A stretch of 18,497 bases of DNA from CAYUJH01 sp964394585. GTDB taxonomy: Bacteria; Bacteroidota; Bacteroidia; Cytophagales; Flammeovirgaceae. The stretch lies in assembly GCA_964394585.1 (NCBI GenBank), contig CAYMYI010000086.1, positions 1 through 18,497 on the forward strand. The letters are read 5' to 3'. A model generated the notes under the pieces. It saw only the letters and a list, made by a program, of their open reading frames with translations, was not told the DNA's origin and searched no databases. Below, piece after piece: positions 8,030 through 16,603 of this stretch (the first letter of the stretch is position 1; every line of letters starts with the position of its first letter). The position numbers were made by a program, and so were the translations under genes.

Positions 8030-8860
8030 TTATAAGAGATTTTTTTTGTTGAGCCAATCCATTAGCAACGTTTGATCTACGGTACCGTACACATCGCTCA
8101 CAAAAGCAAAAATTTCTGTTTTAATTTCTTCTTTTTTCTCGGTGCCATTTTGCTCCAAGAAATCTTTAAGCAACGTTACTTCTTGCGAAAGTTGTTCCTC
8201 GTCTATGAAAATAGGATGAAACGATACCACCCGCTCGCGTTCATCGGTACTTCGGTTAAAATACCAGATATCGGCTTGGGTAATGCTTTCAGGATCCACC
8301 GATTCTTCGTTTATCGTAAAGAGCGCTTCATGGTTCAGCACCATATGCCCTTTATCAAACTGAATGATTTTGTTGATGGGTTTACCGTTGTACTCGTACC
8401 GAAACACAAAAATACGTTCGTTGCTTACAGGGTATACTTCTTGGTTGATTTTGATGCGCAACTCGTTGCCGATAATCGCAAACGATTCTGTGCCAAAATA
8501 ATCTTTGAAGTTGCGAATTTCTTCGCTGCTAGTTCCTCGGGTGCTCATTTGCATGTTCCGTTTCATAGGCACTAGCGTATTTTTGAGCAAGGCAAGAAAC
8601 TCTCCTTCGCTGGTTTCTTTCGTTTCTTTGCCATTGAGCACCATGCGCCCATCGGTCTTACTCATTACTACGGCTGTAGCGTCTTGCGTCTTGAACACTA
8701 ACTCATCGGTAGCTTTGAGCATATCGCCCGGAGCAATGGTTTTCTGGCTTTCTTTTATTGTAATAGTTCCGCGAACTTGCAAAACATAATAGTCCTGGGC
8801 GTGTACCGTGCCAAAAAAGGCAACAAAGAAAAGTCCGATGAAGAAATGATACGTTTTCAT
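8030..8860 (-). CDS. Secreted FecR-like domain protein of unknown function
   Basis: A 276-residue predicted periplasmic protein. The signal peptide is residues 1-21, with cleavage after VHA. Residues 24-75 resemble a FecR-type beta domain: a 'V.G.i.i......i..GD.l...delvf...da.avv' pattern with GRMVLNG closing it. In FecR proteins this fold is periplasmic, but there is no membrane helix and no sigma-inhibiting N-terminus here, so this is not a classical anti-sigma regulator. The remaining 200 residues match no family I know. They include a short linker with acidic and basic runs (about 222-250) and a C-terminal stretch, about 247-276, rich in hydrophobics. Starts at 8908 and 8869 are also open; 8860 places the signal peptide normally. 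It precedes the CHASE2 and caspase genes on the same strand, so a shared role is likely but unproven. Confidence 0.72.
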   Translation of the reverse strand: MKTYHFFIGLFFVAFFGTVHAQDYYVLQVRGTITIKESQKTIAPGDMLKATDELVFKTQDATAVVMSKTDGRMVLNGKETKETSEGEFLALLKNTLVPMKRNMQMSTRGTSSEEIRNFKDYFGTESFAIIGNELRIKINQEVYPVSNERIFVFRYEYNGKPINKIIQFDKGHMVLNHEALFTINEESVDPESITQADIWYFNRSTDERERVVSFHPIFIDEEQLSQEVTLLKDFLEQNGTEKKEEIKTEIFAFVSDVYGTVDQTLLMDWLNKKNLL

Positions 8861-8890
8861 AGAAATCATAATATATCTTTTTCTTGTTAA

Positions 8891-8919
8891 CGAAATAAGG
8901 CGAGTCAAGAGTTTACAAA
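8891..8919 (-). promoter_or_regulatory. Weak candidate promoter for the FecR-like gene
   Basis: The minus strand shows TTTG (8916-8919), a 17-base gap and TTATTTCG (8891-8898), loosely like the Bacteroidota -33/-7 pattern. The -7 copy has mismatches to TAnnTTTG. It lies about 30 bases before the chosen ATG. Its placement is the main support. Confidence 0.28.
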
Positions 8920-9027
8920 AAATTGAATTGATGCTTTTTAGCGTGGCTTTAAGTAATAGTAACGCAAAGCTAGGTACAAAAGCTATGCAGTTTTGAATTT
9001 ATTGTATAATATCTTGATGCCGAGTGC

Positions 9028-10992
9028 TCAATAAGAAAGCCCATGCCCAAATGGGAATAGTGGGTTGGAAGAGTCGTAAGGAACATCGCTAAGCTGTTCT
9101 TCTACCGCTTCTTGCGAAGAAGGGAGCTCAAAAGGTAATTTCCCCATTGGGTTATATTCGCCAAAAACAATTTGAAAAAATATTTCATCTTCGATGCCAA
9201 AATCGGCAAGGAGCCCTTCAGTAGCATCTGCAATTTCGGGAATGATGGCAGGGCGCTCTAAGGTAATACCCACCACGAAAGGTTTCTGGGCGATGAGAGG
9301 CACAATCGATTCTTTTTCTTCTTCGGTAAAATACAATCGGCCAGCATGGAAAAATGATTCTAAGAATGACTCATTACGAGGTTCATAAGGCGTTTGTAGC
9401 CTTTTGAGTACTACTTCGGCTTCGGTGGGGCTGCTCACCACAGTACCAAATTGGGAGGCTATCTCAGTGTCAAACCCCTCGATATACATCGTAATTCCCT
9501 TTTGTAAAGGGAGCAAGTTCCCTTCGTTTTTGAGCAGCACTACCGATTTGCGTTGGGCTTCTTGCCCTTTTGCAACAAAATCGGCACGGCCTACGGTTGC
9601 AGTGGCAGTTTCTTCAGAAACGTAAGGGTTATCGAACAGCCCTAGGCGGAACTTATCGCGGAGAACCCGGCGAACCGATTCGTCCAAACGTGCTTCTGAA
9701 ATCCGTCCTTGTTCTACGAGTTCTATTACCAAGTTAGGTGCCGATTCGCCCCCAAACATATCGCAACCGGCATTCAATACTTTTTCTACACGTTCCACAG
9801 GAGTAAGGTGTTCTACCCCCCATGCGCGCCCTTCGCCAAAAGGTGTATCGGTAATAATGTTCCAATCGGTACACACTACACCCTCAAACCCATACTTTTT
9901 GCGGAGCATATCGGTGATAATTTCTCGATTGAACGCGAAGGCTACATCTTCGGAGGTTTGCCCCACCGGAATACCATAGTAGGGCATAATCTGTGCTGTA
10001 TTAGCTGGGAATACGCCTTGCTCAAACGGAATGAGGTGGTAATCAAAACGATTCCCCGGATATATCTGCTCTTTCCCATAAGGGAAATGCGGGTCTTCAC
10101 CATCTTTTTGTGGGCCACCACCTGCAAAGTGCTTGCTCATACATGCAACGCTTTGCTCGTTGAGCGAGTCGCCCTGAAACCCTAGAATGTACGCTTTGCT
10201 CATTTGTGCTGATAGTTGCGCATCTTCGCCGAATGTACCGTTGATGCGCGCCCATCGGGGTTCGGTTGCCAAATCTGCCATGGGATGCAGCGCAAGGCGA
10301 ATGCCTACCGCCAAATACTCTTGGCGGGCAATATCGCCAAAGTTGCGCACGAGCGTAGTATCGCGGGTAGCAGCCAATCCTAACGCTGAAGGCCAATGCG
10401 AGAAGGCTTTGGTAAACACATTAGCACCGGGGTTTTCGCCCGTGCCGTGCCGTGGGTCTGTGGCAATGGTAACGGGAATTCCCAACCGGGTACGCTCTGC
10501 CATTTTTTGCAGACTGTTGTGCCAAGCCGCCATTTGCTGGGCATTTAGGTCGCCTTGTACAATATTGAAATGATTCATGTGTTTGCGGGCTACGAGTTCC
10601 GCATTTCCTCCGGGGCTTACTAGCGAAAGCATACGCGCGATGGGGTCTTTTGCCCAAAATGGTTGATTGACGGTTTCCCCTTCTTCTCCCATCACAATCA
10701 TATTGATAAACAGCAGCCCGGCTTTTTCGGGAAGGGTCATTTGTTGTAGCAAATCTTCTACTCGTGCATCGAGCGAATCGCGAGCGTCTTCGTAAGGGTC
10801 GAGCTTGCCATTTTTATTTAAATCGCGGAACGAATACCCGTTTTCTGAAAGAATGGGAGCCTCATCACCTAATAATGCTAGGTTTTCCGCCGCTTGTCCT
10901 GTCCAACGTATTTGCAAGTACACAAAGATACCGACAATCACAAAAACAATAACGGCTAGCAAAATACCGATAACTTTAAAAAACTTTTTCAT
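9028..10992 (-). CDS. Membrane-anchored glycoside hydrolase family 3 protein (beta-glucosidase-like)
   Basis: A 654-residue exo-acting glycosidase of family GH3, which hydrolyses beta-glycosidic bonds from the non-reducing end. A single N-terminal helix (about 6-26) with no good cleavage site suggests it stays anchored in a membrane. An EF-hand-like loop, DLNKNGKLDPYED (57-69), follows, as in related GH3 enzymes. The (beta/alpha)8 domain covers about 75-450. It carries the substrate-binding KHF (287-289) and the nucleophile Asp376 in GVVCTDWN. The GH3 C-terminal domain begins near RKSVVLLKNEGNLLPL (481-496) and ends FPFGHGLSY at the stop, so there is no fibronectin-III tail. Substrate cannot be read from sequence. 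It is divergent from the SusC/SusD genes and plausibly trims the same glycan. I preferred the ATG at 10992 over 11004 because it gives a normal lysine-rich start. Confidence 0.92.
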   Translation of the reverse strand: MKKFFKVIGILLAVIVFVIVGIFVYLQIRWTGQAAENLALLGDEAPILSENGYSFRDLNKNGKLDPYEDARDSLDARVEDLLQQMTLPEKAGLLFINMIVMGEEGETVNQPFWAKDPIARMLSLVSPGGNAELVARKHMNHFNIVQGDLNAQQMAAWHNSLQKMAERTRLGIPVTIATDPRHGTGENPGANVFTKAFSHWPSALGLAATRDTTLVRNFGDIARQEYLAVGIRLALHPMADLATEPRWARINGTFGEDAQLSAQMSKAYILGFQGDSLNEQSVACMSKHFAGGGPQKDGEDPHFPYGKEQIYPGNRFDYHLIPFEQGVFPANTAQIMPYYGIPVGQTSEDVAFAFNREIITDMLRKKYGFEGVVCTDWNIITDTPFGEGRAWGVEHLTPVERVEKVLNAGCDMFGGESAPNLVIELVEQGRISEARLDESVRRVLRDKFRLGLFDNPYVSEETATATVGRADFVAKGQEAQRKSVVLLKNEGNLLPLQKGITMYIEGFDTEIASQFGTVVSSPTEAEVVLKRLQTPYEPRNESFLESFFHAGRLYFTEEEKESIVPLIAQKPFVVGITLERPAIIPEIADATEGLLADFGIEDEIFFQIVFGEYNPMGKLPFELPSSQEAVEEQLSDVPYDSSNPLFPFGHGLSY

Positions 10993-11072
10993 AATCGATA
11001 ACACAACTTAAGCATAAAACTGAACGATGGAGCAAGTTGCCTTAAAGTACATATTGAGTAAGAACTTGTGGT

Positions 11073-11088
11073 AAAGGCACATGCCTTT
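11073..11088. promoter_or_regulatory. Palindrome in the GH3/SusC divergent gap (candidate operator)
   Basis: AAAGGCA and TGCCTTT flank CA, giving a 16-base inverted repeat with 7-base perfect arms. It lies 80 bases upstream of the GH3 ATG and 180 upstream of the SusC ATG. It has no T-run, so it does not look like a terminator. A dimeric regulator controlling both directions is a reasonable guess; no regulator is encoded next to it. Confidence 0.4.
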
Positions 11089-11126
11089 CCAACAACATAC
11101 AATCTATGAAAACTGAAGCAAAAACG

Positions 11127-11151
11127 TACTTTTGGGAATGTAGTATCTTCG
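11127..11151 (+). promoter_or_regulatory. Tandem candidate -7 boxes for the SusC/SusD genes
   Basis: TACTTTTG (11127-11134) matches TAnnTTTG exactly, and TATCTTCG (11144-11151) matches with one change, 17 bases later. No convincing TTTG lies at the -33 distance of either. If either is used, the SusC mRNA has a leader of roughly 110-130 bases. The rest of the 10993-11268 gap shows no coding sequence. Confidence 0.35.
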
Positions 11152-11268
11152 GGACATACCATGCTGCCCTTGGGAGCCTTGCGCAGGTAAGTGGCAAAAG
11201 GCGTAGGTATATGATATGGTAGTTTCTTACATATTTGTTTACAACCTCTAACCTTAAAGAATGAATTC

Positions 11269-14235
11269 ATGATGAAGTCTCACTTTCTCAAAGGAAGAAA
11301 ACTCCTTTTACTTGGGCTATTGGGCTGGCTATCCTTTACGGCTCAGGCACAAAGCACGTATGTGCTATCCGGTAATGTGAAAGACGATGCCACTAGCGAT
11401 CCGGTGATTGGTGCTACTGTTTTAATTGAAGGTACCGCAACCGGAGCAGTTACCGATGTTGAAGGCAATTACCGAATTCGGGCTACACTACCTTCTGGCA
11501 CGTACAATCTCGTGTTTAGTTTTGTAGGCTATGCTAAAAAAATAGTGACGGTAGAATTAGCCGATGCTGAAGAAGTAGTAACCGATGTCCGTATAGAATC
11601 TGATTTAATGAACTTGGAAGAGGTTGTAGTTACAGGGGCTTCGGTAGCGACTACTAAAAAGCAACTTGGTAATGCAATTTCTACGGTGAAAAGTAAAGAT
11701 TTGGCCGAATCGGGCTCTGTAGGGGTAGACCAAGCTCTCTCTGGAAAAATCGCCGGCGCGCTTGTACAGCAAAACACAGGCGACCCTGCCGGCGGTATCA
11801 GTATCCGTTTGCGAGGAGCGAGTACTATTTCGGGAAGTTCTGATCCACTCTACATTATCGACGGCGTATTGGTAAACAACAACAGCAACGAGTTGGTCGA
11901 TATTGGTGGCACTACACAAAACCGTATCGTAGATATTAATCCTGCCGATATCGAACGAATTGAAGTGATTAAAGGAGCAGCAGCGGCGGCAATTTACGGT
12001 TCGCGGGCAAGCAATGGCGTTGTACAGATTTTCACAAAAAGAGGCGAAATTGGCAAGCCTAAGTTTAATTTCTCTACCTCGTTGCGGATTAACCAATTAC
12101 GCAAAAAAATCGATTACAATACTACGCCCTTAGCGTGGGAAAATCCGTTCGACCGAAACGATTTAACCACTGTTGGAACTGAACGCTACGACTACCAAGA
12201 TGAAATTTTTCAAACGAGCGCCGGCACAGAAAATGTCCTTTCGGTAACAGGAGGGACTAAAAATACAAAGTACTTTGTTTCGGGCTCTTACCTCGATAAT
12301 GGTGGTATTGTTAAAAACACCCGATTCCGTCGTTTTGGGGCGCGGATTAACCTCGATCAAACCGTGAACCGATGGCTATCATTCAGCTATGGGTTGAGCT
12401 ATACCAATAGCAACAGCGACGACATCCCGAATGGAGGGATTAATGCTGCCTACGGGGCTATCACCGGATTTTTGTTCAGCGATAACGCCATCAACCCTGC
12501 CCGCGATTCTGCCGGCGTATATCCGGTAACCTCGCCTTTAGTCCCTCGTTCAAACCCCGCCGAAGCCGTAGACCGCTTTGAGTTTGGGCAAACTACGAAC
12601 CGAATCATTTCGAACTTAGGCATTACCGCTACACCTATCGAAAACTTAGCAATTACCTATCGTTTCGGAATCGATTATTACAACCAATCTGCAACGGGAT
12701 TTATCCCGGTAGGCAATACTTCTACACAACAAGAAGGCTATGCTACACGAGGCGACGCAAATGTGTTCCAATACAATAGCGATATTACGGCAAGCTACGA
12801 GTGGGATATTTCCGACGATTTCAAACTTACCTCGGTAGCCGGGTGGACGTGGCAGCAAGAAAAATTTGAGCGTATAGGGATTACCTCTAACCGATTGGCT
12901 CCTACTGTGCAAGTAGCTACTGGAGGAACCATCATCGGTCAGGTTGATGCACGCAGCGAGGTATCGTATTGGGGGGGCTTTTTGCAAGAGACCTTAGGTT
13001 TCCGCAACAAACTTTTTGTAACGGCTGCTGTTCGCTTGGATGGTGCTTCAGTATTTGGCCCCGACGAACGGACTCAATTGTATGCCAAGGCTAGTGGCTC
13101 TTACGTGCTTTCTGAAGAAGAATTTTGGCAAGATGCCCTCGGTAGTGCTATCAACAACTTTAAGCTGCGAGCTTCTTGGGGGCAGGCTGGTAACCTCACT
13201 GCTATTGGGGCATTCGACCGTTTTTCAAACTACAACCCTATTGCTTTTAATGGAGTGAGCGGCGTATTGCCTTCCACCTTATTAGGAAACGAAAACCTAG
13301 CGCCTGAGCGCATGGAAGAAATAGAAGTAGGGGTGGATGCTAGCTTTTGGAACGACCGCATCGGGGTAGAATTTACCTACTACCGCCAAAACGTAACCGA
13401 CTTATTACTCGAACGCGAAGTGGCGGCTTCTACAGGATTTACGACTCGCTTCGAAAACATCGGGGCACTCGAAAACAGTGGGGTTGAATTGTTACTTCGG
13501 GCGAACATCATCCGCAGGAACAATCTGACATGGAATGTAACGGCTACGTACTCATCGAACCGAAACGAGGTAACCGAAGTGGTAGGCGATCGCATTACCC
13601 TGCCCGGTAGTTTTGCTACTAGCTTTGTAATTCCAGGGCAGCCGCTTGGGGTATTCTACCGCCAATTTTATGCCCGCGACGAAAACGGAAACATTGCTTT
13701 AGATGATGACGGGTATCCGTTTACAGGAACTACCGAAGAAGGATTGAATGCGAAAGTTATCGGCGACCCTAACCCCGATTGGTTTGGCTCGCTCATTAAC
13801 GAGGTAGCCTATAAAAATTTCTCCTTCCGTTTGCAATTTGATGCCGTACAAGGCTTCGATGTGTTCAATTGGAACCGCCGCTTGCTCGATAACGTGATTT
13901 TTGGCGGTGGGGCTAACGTAGGGCAAGAGCTACGCGGCGAACGCCTCAAAGGATACGGCAGCGCACAAGCCGGTATCTTCGAGGAGTTCGTAGAAGATGG
14001 GTCGTTTGTCAAACTGCGCGAGCTTAGCATAAGCTACACCTGGAACCCTCCAATAGAAGAAATTAGTAATGTACGATTTAGCCTTATTGGGCGCAATCTC
14101 TTCTCGTTTGATGACTATTCAGGTTGGGATCCTGAAATCAACACGCCAGGGCAAAGCAATGGCGTGCGTGGATTCGATTTTGCCGGAGTGCCCATCCCCC
14201 GTACCTACCAACTTGGCGTGAATGTTAGTTTCTAA
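11269..14235 (+). CDS. SusC/RagA-family TonB-dependent outer-membrane transporter
   Basis: A 988-residue outer-membrane protein that imports bound nutrients, usually oligosaccharides, using TonB energy. The signal peptide is residues 1-27 (AQA-Q). A carboxypeptidase-regulatory-like domain spans about 31-112. The DLMNLEEVVVTG segment (112-123) is the typical SusC linker to the plug. The plug covers about 125-259, with LRGASTISGSSDPLYIIDG and the family hallmark AAIYGSRASNGVVQIFTKRG (240-259). The remainder is the 22-strand barrel, ending in PRTYQLGVNVSF with the terminal Phe needed for barrel insertion. Length is normal for the family. There is no N-terminal STN/DUF4880-type sigma-signalling extension, so it is not a transducer for an ECF sigma factor. 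The SusD gene follows 11 bases later. The start could be the ATG at 11269 or the next codon. Confidence 0.96.
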   Translation: MMKSHFLKGRKLLLLGLLGWLSFTAQAQSTYVLSGNVKDDATSDPVIGATVLIEGTATGAVTDVEGNYRIRATLPSGTYNLVFSFVGYAKKIVTVELADAEEVVTDVRIESDLMNLEEVVVTGASVATTKKQLGNAISTVKSKDLAESGSVGVDQALSGKIAGALVQQNTGDPAGGISIRLRGASTISGSSDPLYIIDGVLVNNNSNELVDIGGTTQNRIVDINPADIERIEVIKGAAAAAIYGSRASNGVVQIFTKRGEIGKPKFNFSTSLRINQLRKKIDYNTTPLAWENPFDRNDLTTVGTERYDYQDEIFQTSAGTENVLSVTGGTKNTKYFVSGSYLDNGGIVKNTRFRRFGARINLDQTVNRWLSFSYGLSYTNSNSDDIPNGGINAAYGAITGFLFSDNAINPARDSAGVYPVTSPLVPRSNPAEAVDRFEFGQTTNRIISNLGITATPIENLAITYRFGIDYYNQSATGFIPVGNTSTQQEGYATRGDANVFQYNSDITASYEWDISDDFKLTSVAGWTWQQEKFERIGITSNRLAPTVQVATGGTIIGQVDARSEVSYWGGFLQETLGFRNKLFVTAAVRLDGASVFGPDERTQLYAKASGSYVLSEEEFWQDALGSAINNFKLRASWGQAGNLTAIGAFDRFSNYNPIAFNGVSGVLPSTLLGNENLAPERMEEIEVGVDASFWNDRIGVEFTYYRQNVTDLLLEREVAASTGFTTRFENIGALENSGVELLLRANIIRRNNLTWNVTATYSSNRNEVTEVVGDRITLPGSFATSFVIPGQPLGVFYRQFYARDENGNIALDDDGYPFTGTTEEGLNAKVIGDPNPDWFGSLINEVAYKNFSFRLQFDAVQGFDVFNWNRRLLDNVIFGGGANVGQELRGERLKGYGSAQAGIFEEFVEDGSFVKLRELSISYTWNPPIEEISNVRFSLIGRNLFSFDDYSGWDPEINTPGQSNGVRGFDFAGVPIPRTYQLGVNVSF

Positions 14236-14246
14236 TTCAAAAAAAA

Positions 14247-15587
14247 ATGCGAAATATGAAATCTTTAAAATATAGTTTAAAAAGAAGCCTGTTGATTTGC
14301 CTTGCAGTCTGCTCTTTTGCCTGTGAGACTGAATTTGTAAACCCAAATGCCCCTACCGATGCCCAGATTCTTTCGAGTAAAGAAGGATTACTCAATCTAA
14401 GCGTAGGAGTGTTGCAATTGTATTCCACTTCAGGGCTACGGTTTATCATTGAAACCCCTGCGATTACCACACGCGAAGCTGCTATTACCACTACTTTCCA
14501 GAACATGATTGAACTAGAAGATGGCGGCACTGCCTTACCTAATTTTAACACCAACGTAGAAGGTCTTTGGGCAACTATGCTCCGAGTGATGGCAATGTGC
14601 GACGATCTAATCGAAAATGCCAATCGTATAGAAATGGTTGCCGGAACACGCACTGGCATAATAGCTCACGCGCATTTGTTTAAAGCGATGTGTATCGGAG
14701 CGCTAGCGCAAAACTACGAGCAAGTGATTGTAACTCCGGGAAATAACGCACAATTTGTCTCTCGTTCAGAAGGGCTCGCCACCGCAATTCAGTTGTTGCA
14801 AGAAGCCGAAGCGGCTTTAGTAGCTACGCCCATTTCCGATGAGTTTAATAATGCCGTATTGCAAGGAAATATCGATTTGATGAACTGCGTGCGGGTGTAT
14901 ATGGCACGTTATAATTTATTTGCCGGGAACTATGAGGCTGCCCTGCAAGCCGCCGGAAATGTTGATTTATCCTCGGTTTCTAACTTTCATTATGATATTT
15001 TGAATCCTAACCCCATTTGGGCAAGAGTTGTACAAAACAATACGCCCAACTTTAAACCGCGCGATAACTTCGGATTACCCGAAGAACTTGCGCCTAATCC
15101 GAATGATGGCCGCCTTCAGTTTTACATGCGGGGTACTGACGAAACCAATCAGAATGGGCTTCCCGTCGAAAATATTCGAGGGTTTTTCCAAACCGATACC
15201 CAGCCCATTCCGGTGTATTTACCTAGCGAAGTCGATTTAATTTTTGCAGAGGCAAACGTGCGAAAAGCATCACCCGATTTGAACCAAGCCGTTAATGCAC
15301 TCAATATCGTATTAACCGAAACCAACGACCGATACGGGGTAAATGCAGGACTGCCCGCGTACAGCGGCGCACTTACGGCAGAAGCTCTTCTCAACGAAAT
15401 TTATAAAAATAGGAGGGCAGAGTTATTTCTATCTGGCATGAGCTTGGAAGATAGCCGCCGTTTTAACCGTCCTGAACCGAGCGGAGCGGTAGGCGTTTTC
15501 ACCGAAGAACGCAACCGAAATTTCTATCCGTACCCACTACGCGAACGCAGCAACAATGGTAATACACCGGCGGATCCTGCCATTTAA
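14247..15587 (+). CDS. SusD/RagB-family nutrient-binding outer-membrane lipoprotein
   Basis: A 446-residue lipoprotein that forms the lid over the SusC transporter and binds glycan at the cell surface. The N-terminus has a basic, hydrophobic signal ending CSFACETEF; Cys26 is the likely lipidated residue, though the lipobox is loose. Helical TPR-like SusD segments follow, including LFKAMCIGALAQNYEQV (about 143-159). The C-terminal hallmark is clear: YKNRRAELFLSGMSLEDSRR followed by RNFYPYPLRERSNN near the end, as in other SusD proteins. It is shorter than most (500 or more residues), mainly in the ligand-binding middle, so the binding surface may be reduced. It lies 11 bases after the SusC stop and is surely co-transcribed. 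The ATG at 14256 is an equally good start. Confidence 0.94.
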   Translation: MRNMKSLKYSLKRSLLICLAVCSFACETEFVNPNAPTDAQILSSKEGLLNLSVGVLQLYSTSGLRFIIETPAITTREAAITTTFQNMIELEDGGTALPNFNTNVEGLWATMLRVMAMCDDLIENANRIEMVAGTRTGIIAHAHLFKAMCIGALAQNYEQVIVTPGNNAQFVSRSEGLATAIQLLQEAEAALVATPISDEFNNAVLQGNIDLMNCVRVYMARYNLFAGNYEAALQAAGNVDLSSVSNFHYDILNPNPIWARVVQNNTPNFKPRDNFGLPEELAPNPNDGRLQFYMRGTDETNQNGLPVENIRGFFQTDTQPIPVYLPSEVDLIFAEANVRKASPDLNQAVNALNIVLTETNDRYGVNAGLPAYSGALTAEALLNEIYKNRRAELFLSGMSLEDSRRFNRPEPSGAVGVFTEERNRNFYPYPLRERSNNGNTPADPAI

Positions 15588-15621
15588 GGGGAGAAAGAAT
15601 CATTATAATCTGTTGCACAAA

Positions 15622-15687
15622 AAGGCAGTCTGGAAAAGGAATTATGGTACGATTCACTTCAAATCGTTTCTTTTTCCAGACTGCTTT
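15622..15687. terminator. Nested long-stem hairpin between convergent susD-like and SDR genes
   Basis: GCAGTCTGGAAAA (15625-15637) pairs perfectly with its complement at 15672-15684, extendable to 15622/15687 through one G-T wobble. The 34-base loop holds a second hairpin, ACGATT (15649-15654) with AATCGT (15662-15667). Short T-runs follow on both strands, so it can serve as a bidirectional terminator. It is larger and more layered than the simple terminators elsewhere in the window. Confidence 0.7.
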
Positions 15688-15699
15688 CTTAGCGGAAAG

Positions 15700-16563
15700 T
15701 TACGAGAGCGACTTCAGTTCTTCTTCGGTATAGTCGGTAGGCAATCCAATGTGCTCAAATGCATCAATTTCCTTTAAAATCTCTGTGAATTTGATACGCG
15801 CTCGTTTGTAAGCAGGGCCTCCTAATGGTAGATGTACGGGTGGATTTTCCAACTCTGTAACGGCAAACATTGCTTCGGCAGCTTTGGCAGGGTTTCCTAT
15901 TTGTTTTCCACTCACTCCATTGATCGAATCCATATTTTTCTGTGCCGATTCCGCATAATCGTCAATTTGCGAAGCGGTGTAGGTAGCAGAAGCGCCCGCC
16001 CATTTTGTTCGGAACGGACCTGGTTCAATATTAGTAACCTTAATCCCTAAGTGGGCAACTTCTGCGGCAAGTGCTTCTCCAATGCCTTCTAAAGCGAATT
16101 TAGAACCATTGTAGATTCCCACACCGGGGAAGCCATTTAAACCAGCAATAGAGGTAATATTGAGGATATGCCCTGAACGCTGGCGGCGCATGTGGGGCAG
16201 TATGTTGCGGATCATGTCCACCGCGCCAAAAACGTTTACATCAAATTGGCGGCGTGCTTCTTGGTCAGTTACTTCTTCTACCGCACCCAGCGATCCGTAT
16301 CCGGCATTGTTTACCAATACATCGATTTTGCCAAATTTTGCAATAGCTGTTTCTATACCGGCAGCTACTTGTTCCTTTTGGGTAACATCTAGCAAAACGC
16401 CTAAGACCTTTCCCGGGGCAATTGCCTCCACTTCGCTAATTTGTTCGGGCTTGCGCACAGTAGCCACCGCCACACACCCTTTCTCGGTTACAGTTTTTAC
16501 GAGTTCTCTGCCGAACCCTGAAGAACAACCGGTGATTAACCAAACTTTTCGTGTTTCTGTCAT
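15700..16563 (-). CDS. Short-chain dehydrogenase/reductase (classical SDR)
   Basis: A 287-residue cytoplasmic NAD(P)-dependent oxidoreductase with a single Rossmann domain. The cofactor motif is TGCSSGFG (11-18), with VNNAG at 84-88. Catalytic residues are Ser138, Tyr151 and Lys155 (YNGSK), with Asn110 in the VNVFG helix. Arg38 after the second strand (ATVRKPEQ) favours NADPH. The substrate cannot be inferred. The closest type I recognise is the 'oxidoreductase, SDR family' group with the LDVTQ and NIEPGPFRTKW signatures, which covers many uncharacterised reductases. It converges on the SusD gene and reads away from it, so it is not part of the uptake operon. Its own -7 candidate is at 16604-16611. 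Confidence 0.93.
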   Translation of the reverse strand: MTETRKVWLITGCSSGFGRELVKTVTEKGCVAVATVRKPEQISEVEAIAPGKVLGVLLDVTQKEQVAAGIETAIAKFGKIDVLVNNAGYGSLGAVEEVTDQEARRQFDVNVFGAVDMIRNILPHMRRQRSGHILNITSIAGLNGFPGVGIYNGSKFALEGIGEALAAEVAHLGIKVTNIEPGPFRTKWAGASATYTASQIDDYAESAQKNMDSINGVSGKQIGNPAKAAEAMFAVTELENPPVHLPLGGPAYKRARIKFTEILKEIDAFEHIGLPTDYTEEELKSLS

Positions 16564-16603
16564 CAGTAATTTCGTATTTTAGGTTGATTGCACTATTTGC
16601 TAA

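Noticed and set aside
8072..8575. 167-codon plus-strand open frame
   Set aside because: It is the antisense shadow of the FecR-like gene; composition is odd (runs of Phe) and it has no domain match that I can see.
4539..8860. Anti-phage defence island
   Set aside because: Caspases occur in defence systems, but here the protease has a signal peptide, and no gasdermin, CARD, TIR, reverse transcriptase or CRISPR part is present, so a cytoplasmic defence role is not supported.
9709..10185. 158-codon plus-strand open frame
   Set aside because: It is antisense to the GH3 gene, whose catalytic motifs show which strand is real.
11269..14235. SusC as a sigma-signalling transducer paired with the ECF sigma factor at 17264
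   Set aside because: It has no N-terminal STN extension, there is no FecR-type membrane anti-sigma gene between them, and the genes lie on opposite strands 3 kb apart.
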